Source of the DNA: Oscillospiraceae bacterium
Lineage (GTDB): Bacteria > Bacillota > Clostridia > Oscillospirales > Oscillospiraceae
Direction of reading: 5' to 3'
Length of the DNA stretch: 8,586 bases
Assembly: GCA_028705905.1 (NCBI GenBank)
Contig: JAQWCP010000043.1
Coordinates: forward strand, 1-8,586
Position numbers and translations under genes: made by a program
The notes under the pieces: generated by a model
What the model was told of the DNA's origin: nothing
What the model saw: the letters and a program-made list of their open reading frames with translations, nothing else
The model's database searches: none
Shown: in pieces, positions 1 to 5,848 of the stretch
Position numbering within the stretch: position 1 is the first letter of the stretch
How the letters are laid out: each line of letters starts with the position of its first letter

Positions 1-183
1 CAGAAGCGGAATCAACTGATGCGCGTGAAAACCCAGGCTGCCAGCATGGCAGACGATATTGTGGAAAAGCAATTGCGCATTGTCCATGAAATTGCATCTC
101 TTCTGGGCGAGTCGGCGGCGGAGACCAAAATTGCCATTGCAGAATTGAAAGATAGTATTATGATGGAAAGCGATGATAGGTAA
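1..183 (+). CDS. 3' end of a putative PAS-containing [FeFe]-hydrogenase-like sensor protein (partial)
   Basis: Frame 1 is open from the window edge to TAA at 181-183 and encodes the last 60 residues of a protein. The tail is helical and charged, with MRVKTQAAS, EKQLRIVHEIASLLGES and AETKIAIAELKDSI. From memory this resembles the C-terminus of the clostridial proteins annotated as [Fe-Fe] hydrogenase large subunit C-terminal domain proteins with a PAS domain (group C, sensory or HydS type). In those the H-cluster domain and PAS domain lie upstream, here outside the window. The next gene is a SpoIIE-family phosphatase 3 nt downstream, which is the usual partner of such sensors and supports the call. 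The two genes are almost certainly co-transcribed, since the phosphatase ribosome binding site lies inside this gene's last codons. No catalytic motif can be checked in this fragment, so identity rests on the tail and the context. It could instead be another coiled-coil signalling protein. Confidence 0.62.
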   Translation, partial: QKRNQLMRVKTQAASMADDIVEKQLRIVHEIASLLGESAAETKIAIAELKDSIMMESDDR

Positions 184-186
184 ACT

Positions 187-1347
187 ATGGAAGACTTATT
201 TATCGAAAGTGGCCATGCCAGTGTAAACAAGCACGATGAATCTTTGTGTGGTGATTCCTACAGTATTATCAAGAATAAAAATAAAACCACCATTGTTCTT
301 TCCGACGGTTTGGGTAGCGGCGTAAAAGCCAATATTTTGTCTACCCTCACGGCAACCATGCTCAGTACAATGGTCTCTCGCGAATTGCCCATTGACGAGT
401 GTGTGGAGACGGTGGCTTCTACGCTCCCCATGTGCAAGGTGCGTCACTTGTCGTACTCTACCTTTACCGTGCTGGAAATCGAAGGGAGCCGCGCACGGTT
501 GGTACAGTATGACAACCCGGCTGCCATCTTTATTCGAAATGGGAAACGGTACCGTTACCCCACCAGTGTTCACTTTGTAGGGGAAAAGGAAATTCATGAA
601 AGCAATATCTTGCTCCAGGAGGGCGATATCATCGTCCTAATGTCTGACGGCGTTACCAACGCAGGCGTGGGGAAGCTCCGGCCAGACGGCTGGGAGGAGG
701 AAGGCATCACTGCATTTTTAGAGGAGTGGTGTCAGAAGGAGACTTCTGCAAAGCGTTTGGCGGCGATCATCGGCAATGCTTGCATGTCGCTTAGCATGGA
801 CTCTCCTGATGATGACATTACCACGCTGGTGTTTACCGTGCGGCGGCGGCAGGCGGTGAATGTGCTGATCGGTCCGCCGGGGAATAAAGAAGACGACCCC
901 AAGGTGTTTAAGCTGTTTTTCGCCAAGGAAGGAAAGCATGTTGTATGCGGTGGCAGCACGGCCCACGCGGTGAGCGGATATTTGAACAAACCGTTGATGC
1001 TGATTCCTGAAAGCGGAACAGAGACCATTCCTGCTATCGCTGAAATGGAGGGTGTTGACCTGGTGACAGAAGGCGTGCTGACCCTGCAGAAAGTGGTAGA
1101 GATCGCAAAACGGTATGCAGACAATAACCTGGAGTCCATCAATATCAATCAAAACAAAGATGGCGCCTCTTTGATCGCGGAGATGTTGTTTGAACAAGCA
1201 ACCGATATCAATATCTTTTTTGGCACCGCAATCAACCAGGCCCACGATTCTTTGGAAATTGGCGGCAGCACGAAGCTTGCATTGGTCAAAACATTGGCGC
1301 AATGTCTCACCGACATGGGCAAAAATGTAAAGTTGAGTATGTGTTAA
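187..1347 (+). CDS. SpoIIE-family (PP2C-type) serine/threonine phosphatase with uncharacterised C-terminal domain
   Basis: This 386-residue protein has no signal peptide or membrane segment, so it is probably cytosolic. Residues 1-220 form a PP2C/SpoIIE metal-dependent phosphatase core: CGDS at 21-24, DGLGSG at 40-45 (metal-binding Asp40), STFT at 91-94, DNP at 109-111, SDGV at 153-156 (second metal Asp) and PDDDIT at 207-212. Such enzymes remove phosphate from Ser/Thr of partner proteins using Mn2+ or Mg2+. Residues about 224-386 are a separate domain that I cannot assign. Its motifs are GPPGN (229-233), GGSTA (255-259), DLVTEG (291-296), KDGAS (324-328) and ATDINIFFG (338-346). From memory, this C-terminal region recurs in homologues encoded next to hydrogenase-like sensors. 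The ATG lies 3 nt after the upstream stop, with an AGG 6 nt before it, so translation is probably coupled. The likely role is output or reset of signalling by the upstream sensor; its substrate is unknown. The phosphatase call is firm and the pathway role is inferred. Confidence 0.93.
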   Translation: MEDLFIESGHASVNKHDESLCGDSYSIIKNKNKTTIVLSDGLGSGVKANILSTLTATMLSTMVSRELPIDECVETVASTLPMCKVRHLSYSTFTVLEIEGSRARLVQYDNPAAIFIRNGKRYRYPTSVHFVGEKEIHESNILLQEGDIIVLMSDGVTNAGVGKLRPDGWEEEGITAFLEEWCQKETSAKRLAAIIGNACMSLSMDSPDDDITTLVFTVRRRQAVNVLIGPPGNKEDDPKVFKLFFAKEGKHVVCGGSTAHAVSGYLNKPLMLIPESGTETIPAIAEMEGVDLVTEGVLTLQKVVEIAKRYADNNLESININQNKDGASLIAEMLFEQATDINIFFGTAINQAHDSLEIGGSTKLALVKTLAQCLTDMGKNVKLSMC

Positions 1348-1390
1348 TCCTTTGTACAGATTCGGCCCTGTACAAGAGACCTTCTATCAT

Positions 1391-1419
1391 CCGGAGAGCG
1401 GGAAATTCCCGCTCTCCGG
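1391..1419 (+). terminator. GC-rich hairpin after the phosphatase gene
   Basis: A 13-bp perfect stem (ccggagagcggga paired with its complement) closes on a 3-nt loop, 44 nt after the phosphatase stop. Only a short, broken T-rich stretch (ctcttgtt) follows, so it may terminate weakly or mainly protect the mRNA 3' end. A stronger terminator follows about 65 nt later. Confidence 0.5.
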
Positions 1420-1484
1420 ACTCTTGTTAGAGCGTGTCAAAAAAGACCGGGAGAAGTTGGCTTTGCGGATGCGAAGAAAAATCC

Positions 1485-1530
1485 AAAAAGGGTCTTTTCA
1501 TCATTACAGAATGATGAAAAGACCCTTTTT
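1485..1530. terminator. Bidirectional intrinsic terminator between the phosphatase gene and typA
   Basis: A 21-bp stem (1485-1505 with 1510-1530) closes on a 4-nt loop. The stem is flanked by a T run on the plus strand and, read on the minus strand, by the complementary T run, so it can stop transcripts arriving from either side. It lies 20 nt past the typA stop codon and about 140 nt past the phosphatase stop, between the two convergent genes. Confidence 0.85.
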
Positions 1531-1550
1531 TTAAGTGTTTCTATTTTCTA

Positions 1551-3377
1551 CTATTTTCCGGTTTTAGAGGCCCTGGCGCGCATCCGCTCGCCATGATCCA
1601 ACAGGCGTTTCCGCAAACGCATGGTTTTTGGGGTTACCTCTAATAGCTCGTCATCCGCCAGAAATTCCAAGCATTGCTCCAGACTCAAATTGCGGGGGGA
1701 AATGAGACGCAATGCATCATCGCTGCCCGAGGCACGCATATTGGTGAGCTGCTTTTTCTTGCAGATATTGACGGCAATGTCTTCCGACTTGGGTGAAACA
1801 CCCACAATCATTCCAGCGTAAACTGGCACGCCGGGCCCGATGAACAGGGCGCCACGATCCTGTGCGTTGAACAGGCCATATGCTACAGATTCCCCTGTCT
1901 CAAAGGCGACAAGACTGCCAGTCAAGCGGCGGGATACTTCGCCTTTAAATGGTGCATATCGGTCGAACACAGAAGCCATAATGCCCTCACCTCTGGTGTC
2001 AGTTAAAAACTCATTTCGGTATCCGAATAAGCCGCGGGAGGGCACCAAAAATTCCAGTTTCATTCGTTTTCCTACGGGCGTCATTTCCAAAAGCTCGCCT
2101 TTTCGGGCACCCATCTTTTCAATGACGGGACCAACGGCGTTTTCGGGTACGTCCACCACCAGGCGCTCAATTGGCTCACATTTTTTGCCGTCTATCTCTT
2201 GGTAAAGTACCCGGGGAGGAGAAACTTGAAATTCATATCCCTCACGGCGCATGGTTTCGATGAGAATCGACAGATGCATTTCGCCTCGGCCAGCTACGTG
2301 GTAAGAGTCGGTGCTGTCGGTTTCCGATATCCGCAGGGAAACGTCTTTCAGCGTCTCCCGCATCAACCGATCCCGCAAATTGCGAGACGTGACGTATTTG
2401 CCTTCCCGCCCGGCAAAAGGAGAATCGTTGACAGAAAACGTCATTTCCATGGTAGGGGCTGAAATTTTGACAAAGGGAAGTGGTTCCGGGGACTGCGCTG
2501 CGCAGATGGTATCGCCGATGGTGATATCGCCAATGCCGGATAGCGCGATGATGTTGCCGGCGGACGCCTCTGTGACCGGCTGGCGGCTGAGCCCTTCGAA
2601 TTGATAAAGAGACACGGCTTTTGCTTTTTCCGGTGGACGGTCTCCGTGGAAATTGCAAACAGAGATTTCTTGATTCTGATGCAGCGTGCCTCGTTCGATC
2701 CGACCAATGGCAATCCGCCCGACGAATTCGTTGTAGTCAACGGAAGAGACCAGCATCTGAAAAGGGGCGTCCGCGTCTGCTTCTGGCGCCGGAATATAGT
2801 CTACAATGGTATCAAACAGCGGACGCAGATCTGTACCGGGGACGTCCGGTGCAAAAGACGCAATACCCTGACGGGCGGAACAAAAGAGCATGGGAGAATC
2901 CAACTGTTCTTCTGTGGCATCCAGATCCAGCAAAAGTTCCAGCACTTCGTCTACGACTTCATAAATTCGTTGATCCGGCCGGTCAATTTTGTTGACCACT
3001 ACAATGACCCGATGGCCCAATTCCAACGCCCGGGAAAGGACAAAACGTGTTTGAGGCATTGGCCCTTCCGCGGCATCTACGAGCAGAATGACGCCGTTTA
3101 CCATTTTCAGAATACGCTCCACCTCGCCGCCAAAATCGGCGTGGCCTGGCGTATCGACGATGTTGATTTTCACATCCCCATATTGTACGGCGGTGTTTTT
3201 GGCCAAAATGGTGATGCCGCGCTCCCGCTCCAAATCATTGGAGTCCATAACCCGTTCCACGACGGTCTGGTTTTCCCGGTATACGCCGCCTTGTTTTAAC
3301 ATTTCATCGACCATTGTGGTTTTTCCGTGGTCGACATGGGCAATAATTGCTACATTGCGAAGCTGTGAACACTGCAA
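1551..3377 (-). CDS. typA: Ribosome-associated translational GTPase TypA/BipA
   Basis: The 608-residue length is normal for TypA/BipA, an EF-G-like GTPase that binds the ribosome and supports 50S assembly and growth under cold or other stress (known for the family). The GTPase motifs are intact: G1 HVDHGKTT at 14-21, RGITI at 53-57, G3 DTPGH at 75-79, G4 NKID at 128-131 and SAR at 166-168. They are followed by an EF-Tu-like domain II, EF-G-like domains III and V (the latter with RGLFGYRNEFLTDTRG), and the TypA-specific C-terminal domain with NICKKKQLTNMRASGSDDALRL. The start is TTG, chosen because LRNVAIIAHVDHGKTT must lie near the N-terminus and AGGGG sits 9 nt upstream. An ATG 31 nt upstream is out of frame. 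The gene is monocistronic, has its own promoter at 3465-3493, and ends TAG just before a bidirectional terminator. Identity is secure. Confidence 0.97.
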   Translation of the reverse strand: MQCSQLRNVAIIAHVDHGKTTMVDEMLKQGGVYRENQTVVERVMDSNDLERERGITILAKNTAVQYGDVKINIVDTPGHADFGGEVERILKMVNGVILLVDAAEGPMPQTRFVLSRALELGHRVIVVVNKIDRPDQRIYEVVDEVLELLLDLDATEEQLDSPMLFCSARQGIASFAPDVPGTDLRPLFDTIVDYIPAPEADADAPFQMLVSSVDYNEFVGRIAIGRIERGTLHQNQEISVCNFHGDRPPEKAKAVSLYQFEGLSRQPVTEASAGNIIALSGIGDITIGDTICAAQSPEPLPFVKISAPTMEMTFSVNDSPFAGREGKYVTSRNLRDRLMRETLKDVSLRISETDSTDSYHVAGRGEMHLSILIETMRREGYEFQVSPPRVLYQEIDGKKCEPIERLVVDVPENAVGPVIEKMGARKGELLEMTPVGKRMKLEFLVPSRGLFGYRNEFLTDTRGEGIMASVFDRYAPFKGEVSRRLTGSLVAFETGESVAYGLFNAQDRGALFIGPGVPVYAGMIVGVSPKSEDIAVNICKKKQLTNMRASGSDDALRLISPRNLSLEQCLEFLADDELLEVTPKTMRLRKRLLDHGERMRARASKTGK

Positions 3378-3464
3378 GTTGAGGTTCCCCTTTCTGTTCG
3401 CCGGTCATGGCGGTCCTGCGATTGCGATAATACAATATAATATAATTTCTAATCACAAACCTGT

Positions 3465-3493
3465 ATTATATCACAAAAGTATTTCGGATGCAA
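3465..3493 (-). promoter_or_regulatory. Predicted sigma-A-type promoter of typA
   Basis: Read on the minus strand, TTGCAT (3493-3488) and a perfect TATAAT (3470-3465) are separated by 17 bp. Transcription would start near 3458 and give a leader of about 80 nt before the TTG start. It is back to back with the carbonic anhydrase promoter. Confidence 0.65.
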
Positions 3494-3516
3494 ATATTTT
3501 TGTTTAGGAAAATATC

Positions 3517-3545
3517 TTGTGTTTTAAAGGAAAAGCAATTATAAT
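3517..3545 (+). promoter_or_regulatory. Predicted sigma-A-type promoter of the carbonic anhydrase gene
   Basis: TTGTGT (3517-3522) and a perfect TATAAT (3540-3545) are 17 bp apart. Transcription would start near 3552 and give a leader of about 64 nt before the TTG start at 3616. Confidence 0.62.
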
Positions 3546-3599
3546 AGCCAAGACCCTTAGAAAAGACGATTTAAAACGCAACCGATTGCATTAACGTAT

Positions 3600-3607
3600 G
3601 GAGGTGA
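3600..3607 (+). promoter_or_regulatory. Strong ribosome binding site that sets a TTG start
   Basis: GGAGGTGA is an 8-nt match to the 16S rRNA 3' end and sits 8 nt before TTG at 3616. The in-frame ATG at 3598 overlaps this site and has no comparable site of its own, so TTG is the better start. Confidence 0.8.
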
Positions 3608-3615
3608 CAGTACAA

Positions 3616-4182
3616 TTGAATAATCGAGAAAAAGCAATGCAGGCGTTGCTACGCTTGCAGGAGGGAAATGAACGATATTTGAGGCAGGAAAGCAATCCTG
3701 CTGCTTTGACCGAGACAGAGAGACGCAGTTTGGCCCTAGAGGGGCAGCAGCCATATGCGGTGATTGTGACATGCTCCGATTCCAGGGTGCCACCAGAACA
3801 CATTTTCTCTGCAGGACTGGGGGAATTGTTTGTCATCCGAACGGCCGGGCATTTGATTGATTGGAATGCTCTTGGCAGTGTGGAATATGGGGTTACAGGC
3901 CTTGGTATATCTTTGGTGGTGATTATGGGACATACGAAATGCGGCGCAGTGAACGCAGCGCTGTCGGGGACTGCCAAAGGAGCTGTTTCAGTCATCGCGC
4001 AGAGGATTCTCGAGGGACTTCATGGGGAGACAGATCCATATACATGCGAGGTGCAGCACACCAAAAACAGTTTCAAAAAATTAGAAGAAGCAGAAACATT
4101 GGCTCCGCTTCTTCAAAAAGGTGATATGATGCTCGTTGGCGCCATGTATGATGTGGGAACAGGAAAAGTGACGTTTCTTTGA
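3616..4182 (+). CDS. Beta-class carbonic anhydrase (TTG start)
   Basis: The protein has 188 residues from TTG at 3616, or 194 if the weaker ATG at 3598 were used. Beta-carbonic anhydrases interconvert CO2 and bicarbonate with a zinc ion, usually in the cytosol. Counting from TTG, the zinc site is complete: CSDSR at 53-57 gives Cys53 and the Asp55-Arg57 dyad, and GHTKCGAV at 105-112 gives His106 and Cys109. VIRTAGH and the glycine-rich SVEYGVTGLGISLVVIMGH stretch are also typical. There is no signal peptide. The gene is divergent from typA, with its own promoter, and converges with the DUF421 gene only 10 nt after its TGA; no hairpin lies between them. A likely job is bicarbonate supply for carboxylating enzymes or pH balance in a CO2-producing anaerobe (inference). 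The family is secure; the exact subtype was not determined. Confidence 0.95.
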   Translation: MNNREKAMQALLRLQEGNERYLRQESNPAALTETERRSLALEGQQPYAVIVTCSDSRVPPEHIFSAGLGELFVIRTAGHLIDWNALGSVEYGVTGLGISLVVIMGHTKCGAVNAALSGTAKGAVSVIAQRILEGLHGETDPYTCEVQHTKNSFKKLEEAETLAPLLQKGDMMLVGAMYDVGTGKVTFL

Positions 4183-4192
4183 GCATGAACCC

Positions 4193-4897
4193 TTATTCAA
4201 ATCGATCAGCAGGTATTCGTTTTTTTACCATGGGAAAGACGGATAACTGGTGGTCACTGGAACAGGTAGCGAGGAATACTTCTTGTGGGGAAGCATAACC
4301 TTGATTTTTCAGTTCTTTGGTCAGCCAAGTGATATTTTGACCCACGCGCTTTAAATTTTCTGAGAGGACATGCCCGTCCAGCAGGACCGTTGTAACAGGC
4401 ATTTCTTGCGGCGGGTTTAAATTCAGGTCATTCGGGGTGACTGGCCTCTGGTTTGAAATGGGCAGGATACTGACCGCGCCATTATGTTCCCAAATGGCTG
4501 TTTGGATCTGGCTGAGATCGAAGTACCCATTGACCCTGCAAAACATCAAAAATTCGCTGAGGTCTAAACGGACTTTCTTGAAGTTGTCTCGGTAAATCAT
4601 GCCGTTTTCCATCAAGATAACGGGTTGGCCATTGATGATTTTTCGGATTTTGAGAGACTTGCTTGTGATAATGGATATGAGAAAAGCCAGCACGCCATAT
4701 ACAGTCATGGCCACCAGCGGCCGAATGGGAGCTTCCAATTCGGTCGCCAGCTCTGCTGCGATGGAACCAATGGTGATTCCGTTGATATAATCAAAAATGC
4801 TCATTTGCGAGATCTGTTTGTCTCCCATCAGCTTGGCAAGCAAAAAAAGCACAACAATGGACAAAAGAGAAGAGAGTGCCACATTGAGCAGTTCCAT
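4193..4897 (-). CDS. DUF421 (YetF-like) membrane protein
   Basis: This 234-residue protein has three N-terminal membrane segments, about residues 4-24, 34-50 and 58-79, followed by a soluble domain of about 150 residues. The DUF421 signature is visible: GDKQISQMSIFDYINGITIGS from residue 25, then KIRKIINGQPVILMENGMI from 83, a basic stretch leading into the cytoplasmic domain. The family's molecular role is not established; members occur in Bacillus and Clostridium, several linked to spores. I placed the start at the ATG at 4897 because AGGAGGT lies 7 nt upstream. The in-frame ATG at 4924 would add nine residues encoded through that binding site. The gene runs tail-to-tail into the carbonic anhydrase gene with a 10-nt gap. 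A 14-bp hairpin at 4958-4990 lies just upstream of the gene. I found no convincing promoter between that hairpin and the start. Confidence 0.9.
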   Translation of the reverse strand: MELLNVALSSLLSIVVLFLLAKLMGDKQISQMSIFDYINGITIGSIAAELATELEAPIRPLVAMTVYGVLAFLISIITSKSLKIRKIINGQPVILMENGMIYRDNFKKVRLDLSEFLMFCRVNGYFDLSQIQTAIWEHNGAVSILPISNQRPVTPNDLNLNPPQEMPVTTVLLDGHVLSENLKRVGQNITWLTKELKNQGYASPQEVFLATCSSDHQLSVFPMVKKRIPADRFE

Positions 4898-4957
4898 AGC
4901 AATTACCTCCTGTATCTTGTCCAATAGTATGTGCCAAACGAGTAAAAATATTGGCTT

Positions 4958-4991
4958 AAAAGCGGCGAAGCGTTATGCTTCGCCGCTTTTT
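4958..4991 (+). terminator. Hairpin with plus-strand T run upstream of the DUF421 gene
   Basis: A 14-bp perfect stem (aaaagcggcgaagc and its complement) closes on a 5-nt loop and is followed by TTTTT on the plus strand and TTTT on the minus strand. It looks like an intrinsic terminator, yet the closest plus-strand gene behind it is the carbonic anhydrase about 780 nt away, across the whole DUF421 gene. On the minus strand it would lie in the DUF421 leader if transcription starts beyond it. Confidence 0.65.
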
Positions 4992-5041
4992 AAACAGGGG
5001 GGCACAGATTAACGCTGGTAACGAGGGATGTACGGCCACGG

Positions 5042-5149
5042 ATGGAGAATTTGCGCAGATTCTATGAAACAGAGTTGACCTTGACGGAGAGAGAAATTTG
5101 TGATTCAATGACGGAAGGAGTAGCCAAAGGTAAGGGATCCTTCATATAA
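5042..5149 (+). other. Possible small ORF or gene remnant (35 codons)
   Basis: The frame is open from 4994. The first ATG is at 5042 and TAA ends it at 5147-5149. The peptide begins MENLRRFYETELTLTEREIC and ends KGKGSFI; its amino-acid composition looks protein-like, with charged and amphipathic stretches. I do not recognise it. The nearest purine-rich site (gaggg) is about 14 nt before the ATG, too far to be a good ribosome binding site. It overlaps the likely ArsC promoter, so it may be a decayed gene end rather than a translated gene. Confidence 0.18.
5081..5109 (+). promoter_or_regulatory. Possible promoter of the ArsC/Spx-family gene
   Basis: TTGACG (5 of 6 consensus bases) and TTCAAT (4 of 6) are separated by 17 bp. 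Transcription would start near 5116, about 50 nt before the ATG at 5168. The -10 is weak, so confidence is modest. Confidence 0.4.
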
Positions 5150-5167
5150 AAGACGGGAGAGAAACAG

Positions 5168-5518
5168 ATGATATTTCTTTGTTATCCACGTTGTAGCACA
5201 TGCAAAAAAGCACAAACATTCTTGGAGGAAGTCGGGGCAGACTTTTCTGTGCGCAACATCAAAGAGGAAAATCCCACTTATGAAGAGCTAAAACAGTGGT
5301 ATGAGCAGAGCGGCCTCCCGCTCAAACGATTTTTTAACACCAGCGGATTGATCTATCGAGAAATGGGATTGAAAGACCGTTTGCCTCAAATGAGCGAGGA
5401 GGAACAGCTGCAGTTGCTTGCCACAGACGGCATGTTGGTCAAACGCCCTATTCTGCTGACAGAACAGGGGGCCTTGGTTGGGTTCCGGCAACTGGAATGG
5501 GAAGCACATATTCACTAA
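5168..5518 (+). CDS. ArsC/Spx-family thioredoxin-fold protein
   Basis: At 116 residues this is the usual length for the ArsC/Spx/YffB family, small thioredoxin-fold proteins. An N-terminal redox motif C9-S-T-C12 sits in YPRCSTCKKA, RNI lies at 29-31, FNTSG at 56-60 is a family hallmark, and KRPIL at 92-96 corresponds to the active-site arginine region of arsenate reductases. The CxxC pair resembles Spx and MgsR, which bind RNA polymerase and sense thiol stress, but glutaredoxin-dependent arsenate reductases share the fold, and I cannot decide between them. No arsenic genes (arsR, arsB, acr3) lie nearby, which argues mildly against a dedicated arsenate reductase. The ATG follows GGGAGA by 7 nt. 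The gene appears monocistronic, between a predicted promoter at 5081-5109 and a strong terminator that begins at the stop codon. The family is secure; the function is open. Confidence 0.9.
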   Translation: MIFLCYPRCSTCKKAQTFLEEVGADFSVRNIKEENPTYEELKQWYEQSGLPLKRFFNTSGLIYREMGLKDRLPQMSEEEQLQLLATDGMLVKRPILLTEQGALVGFRQLEWEAHIH

Positions 5519-5565
5519 GAAAGAAAGGACAGCGCAGCAACGTTGCTGCGCTGTCCTTTCTTTCT
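5518..5565. terminator. 48-bp perfect palindrome acting as ArsC-gene terminator
   Basis: The sequence from the last base of the stop codon to 5565 is a perfect 24+24 bp inverted repeat with no unpaired centre (centre aacgtt at 5539-5544). The GC-rich core is flanked by GAAAGAAA and TTTCTTTC, giving a T-rich 3' end on both strands. It should stop the ArsC transcript and could also stop minus-strand transcripts leaving the LysR gene. Confidence 0.85.
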
Positions 5566-5577
5566 ATGGAGGGAAAT

Positions 5578-5640
5578 CTATCGTAATATTATGGTGTGAT
5601 CATACAAGTTATCTGCAAACAAAACTTGAAATTACGATAG
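5578..5640. repeat. Nested inverted repeats (10-bp outer, 6-bp inner arms)
   Basis: The outer arms ctatcgtaat (5578-5587) and attacgatag (5631-5640) are perfect complements. Inside them, caagtt (5605-5610) pairs with aacttg (5623-5628). The whole could fold as one two-level hairpin or be a pair of terminal repeats of a very small element. No function is known to me. Confidence 0.5.
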
Positions 5641-5731
5641 GTGTGAAGAAAAAGAAGCAAAATAATAGGGGGTAATTATGAGGGGGTAATAAAAGATAAT
5701 AAGGGTAGAAAATGAGGGGAAAAATTAAGGG

Positions 5732-5784
5732 AAAGGAGGTTCCTGGGGGGGTTAAAGGAATTCCTGTAAGGGGACAGGTCCTTT
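5732..5784. repeat. REP-like palindromic repeat unit with imperfect duplication
   Basis: A unit of the form AAAGGA-TTCCT followed by G-rich sequence occurs twice in tandem, from about 5732 and from 5754. The second copy includes the perfect palindrome AGGAATTCCT (5756-5765) and folds as a bulged hairpin: aaagga with tccttt (5754-5759/5779-5784) and cctgt with acagg (5763-5767/5774-5778). The gggacaggtcctttgtgtc sequence resembles short repeats I recall from clostridial intergenic regions; that is memory only and was not checked. Confidence 0.4.
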
Positions 5785-5826
5785 GTGTCTTTAAAATACC
5801 ATAAGAGGCTTGGGAAGAGAAGATAC

Positions 5827-5848
5827 AAAAACGGCATATCAATATGCC
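5827..5848 (-). terminator. Probable terminator of the LysR-type regulator gene
   Basis: On the minus strand a 7-bp stem (GGCATAT/ATATGCC, 2-nt loop) is followed by GTTTTT, about 40 nt past the LysR stop. The stem is short, so this is a weak intrinsic terminator. The ArsC palindrome at 5518-5565 could act as a backstop. Confidence 0.5.

Noticed and set aside
718..1302. 194-codon minus-strand ORF inside the phosphatase gene
   Set aside because: It is a shadow of a well-supported gene with intact motifs; its composition (rich in H, C, Q and R) is not protein-like.
1352..1534. 60-codon plus-strand ORF between the phosphatase gene and typA
   Set aside because: Its second half is a read-through of the bidirectional terminator and its first half crosses the upstream hairpin; it has no ribosome binding site.
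2601..3299. 232-codon plus-strand ORF antisense to typA
   Set aside because: It lies wholly inside the conserved typA gene on the other strand and encodes no recognisable protein; it is a frame shadow.
5168..5518. Arsenic-resistance operon
   Set aside because: Only the ArsC/Spx-fold gene is present; no arsR, efflux pump or other arsenic gene lies nearby.
5668..5752. Possible G-quadruplex from repeated G runs
   Set aside because: Runs of three or more G are separated by 9-16 nt, too far for a canonical four-run quadruplex; kept only as base-composition bias.
5609..5842. 77-codon minus-strand ORF in the G-rich interval
   Set aside because: It is low-complexity (P, L and F runs from C-rich DNA), has no ribosome binding site, and runs across the repeat units and the hairpin.
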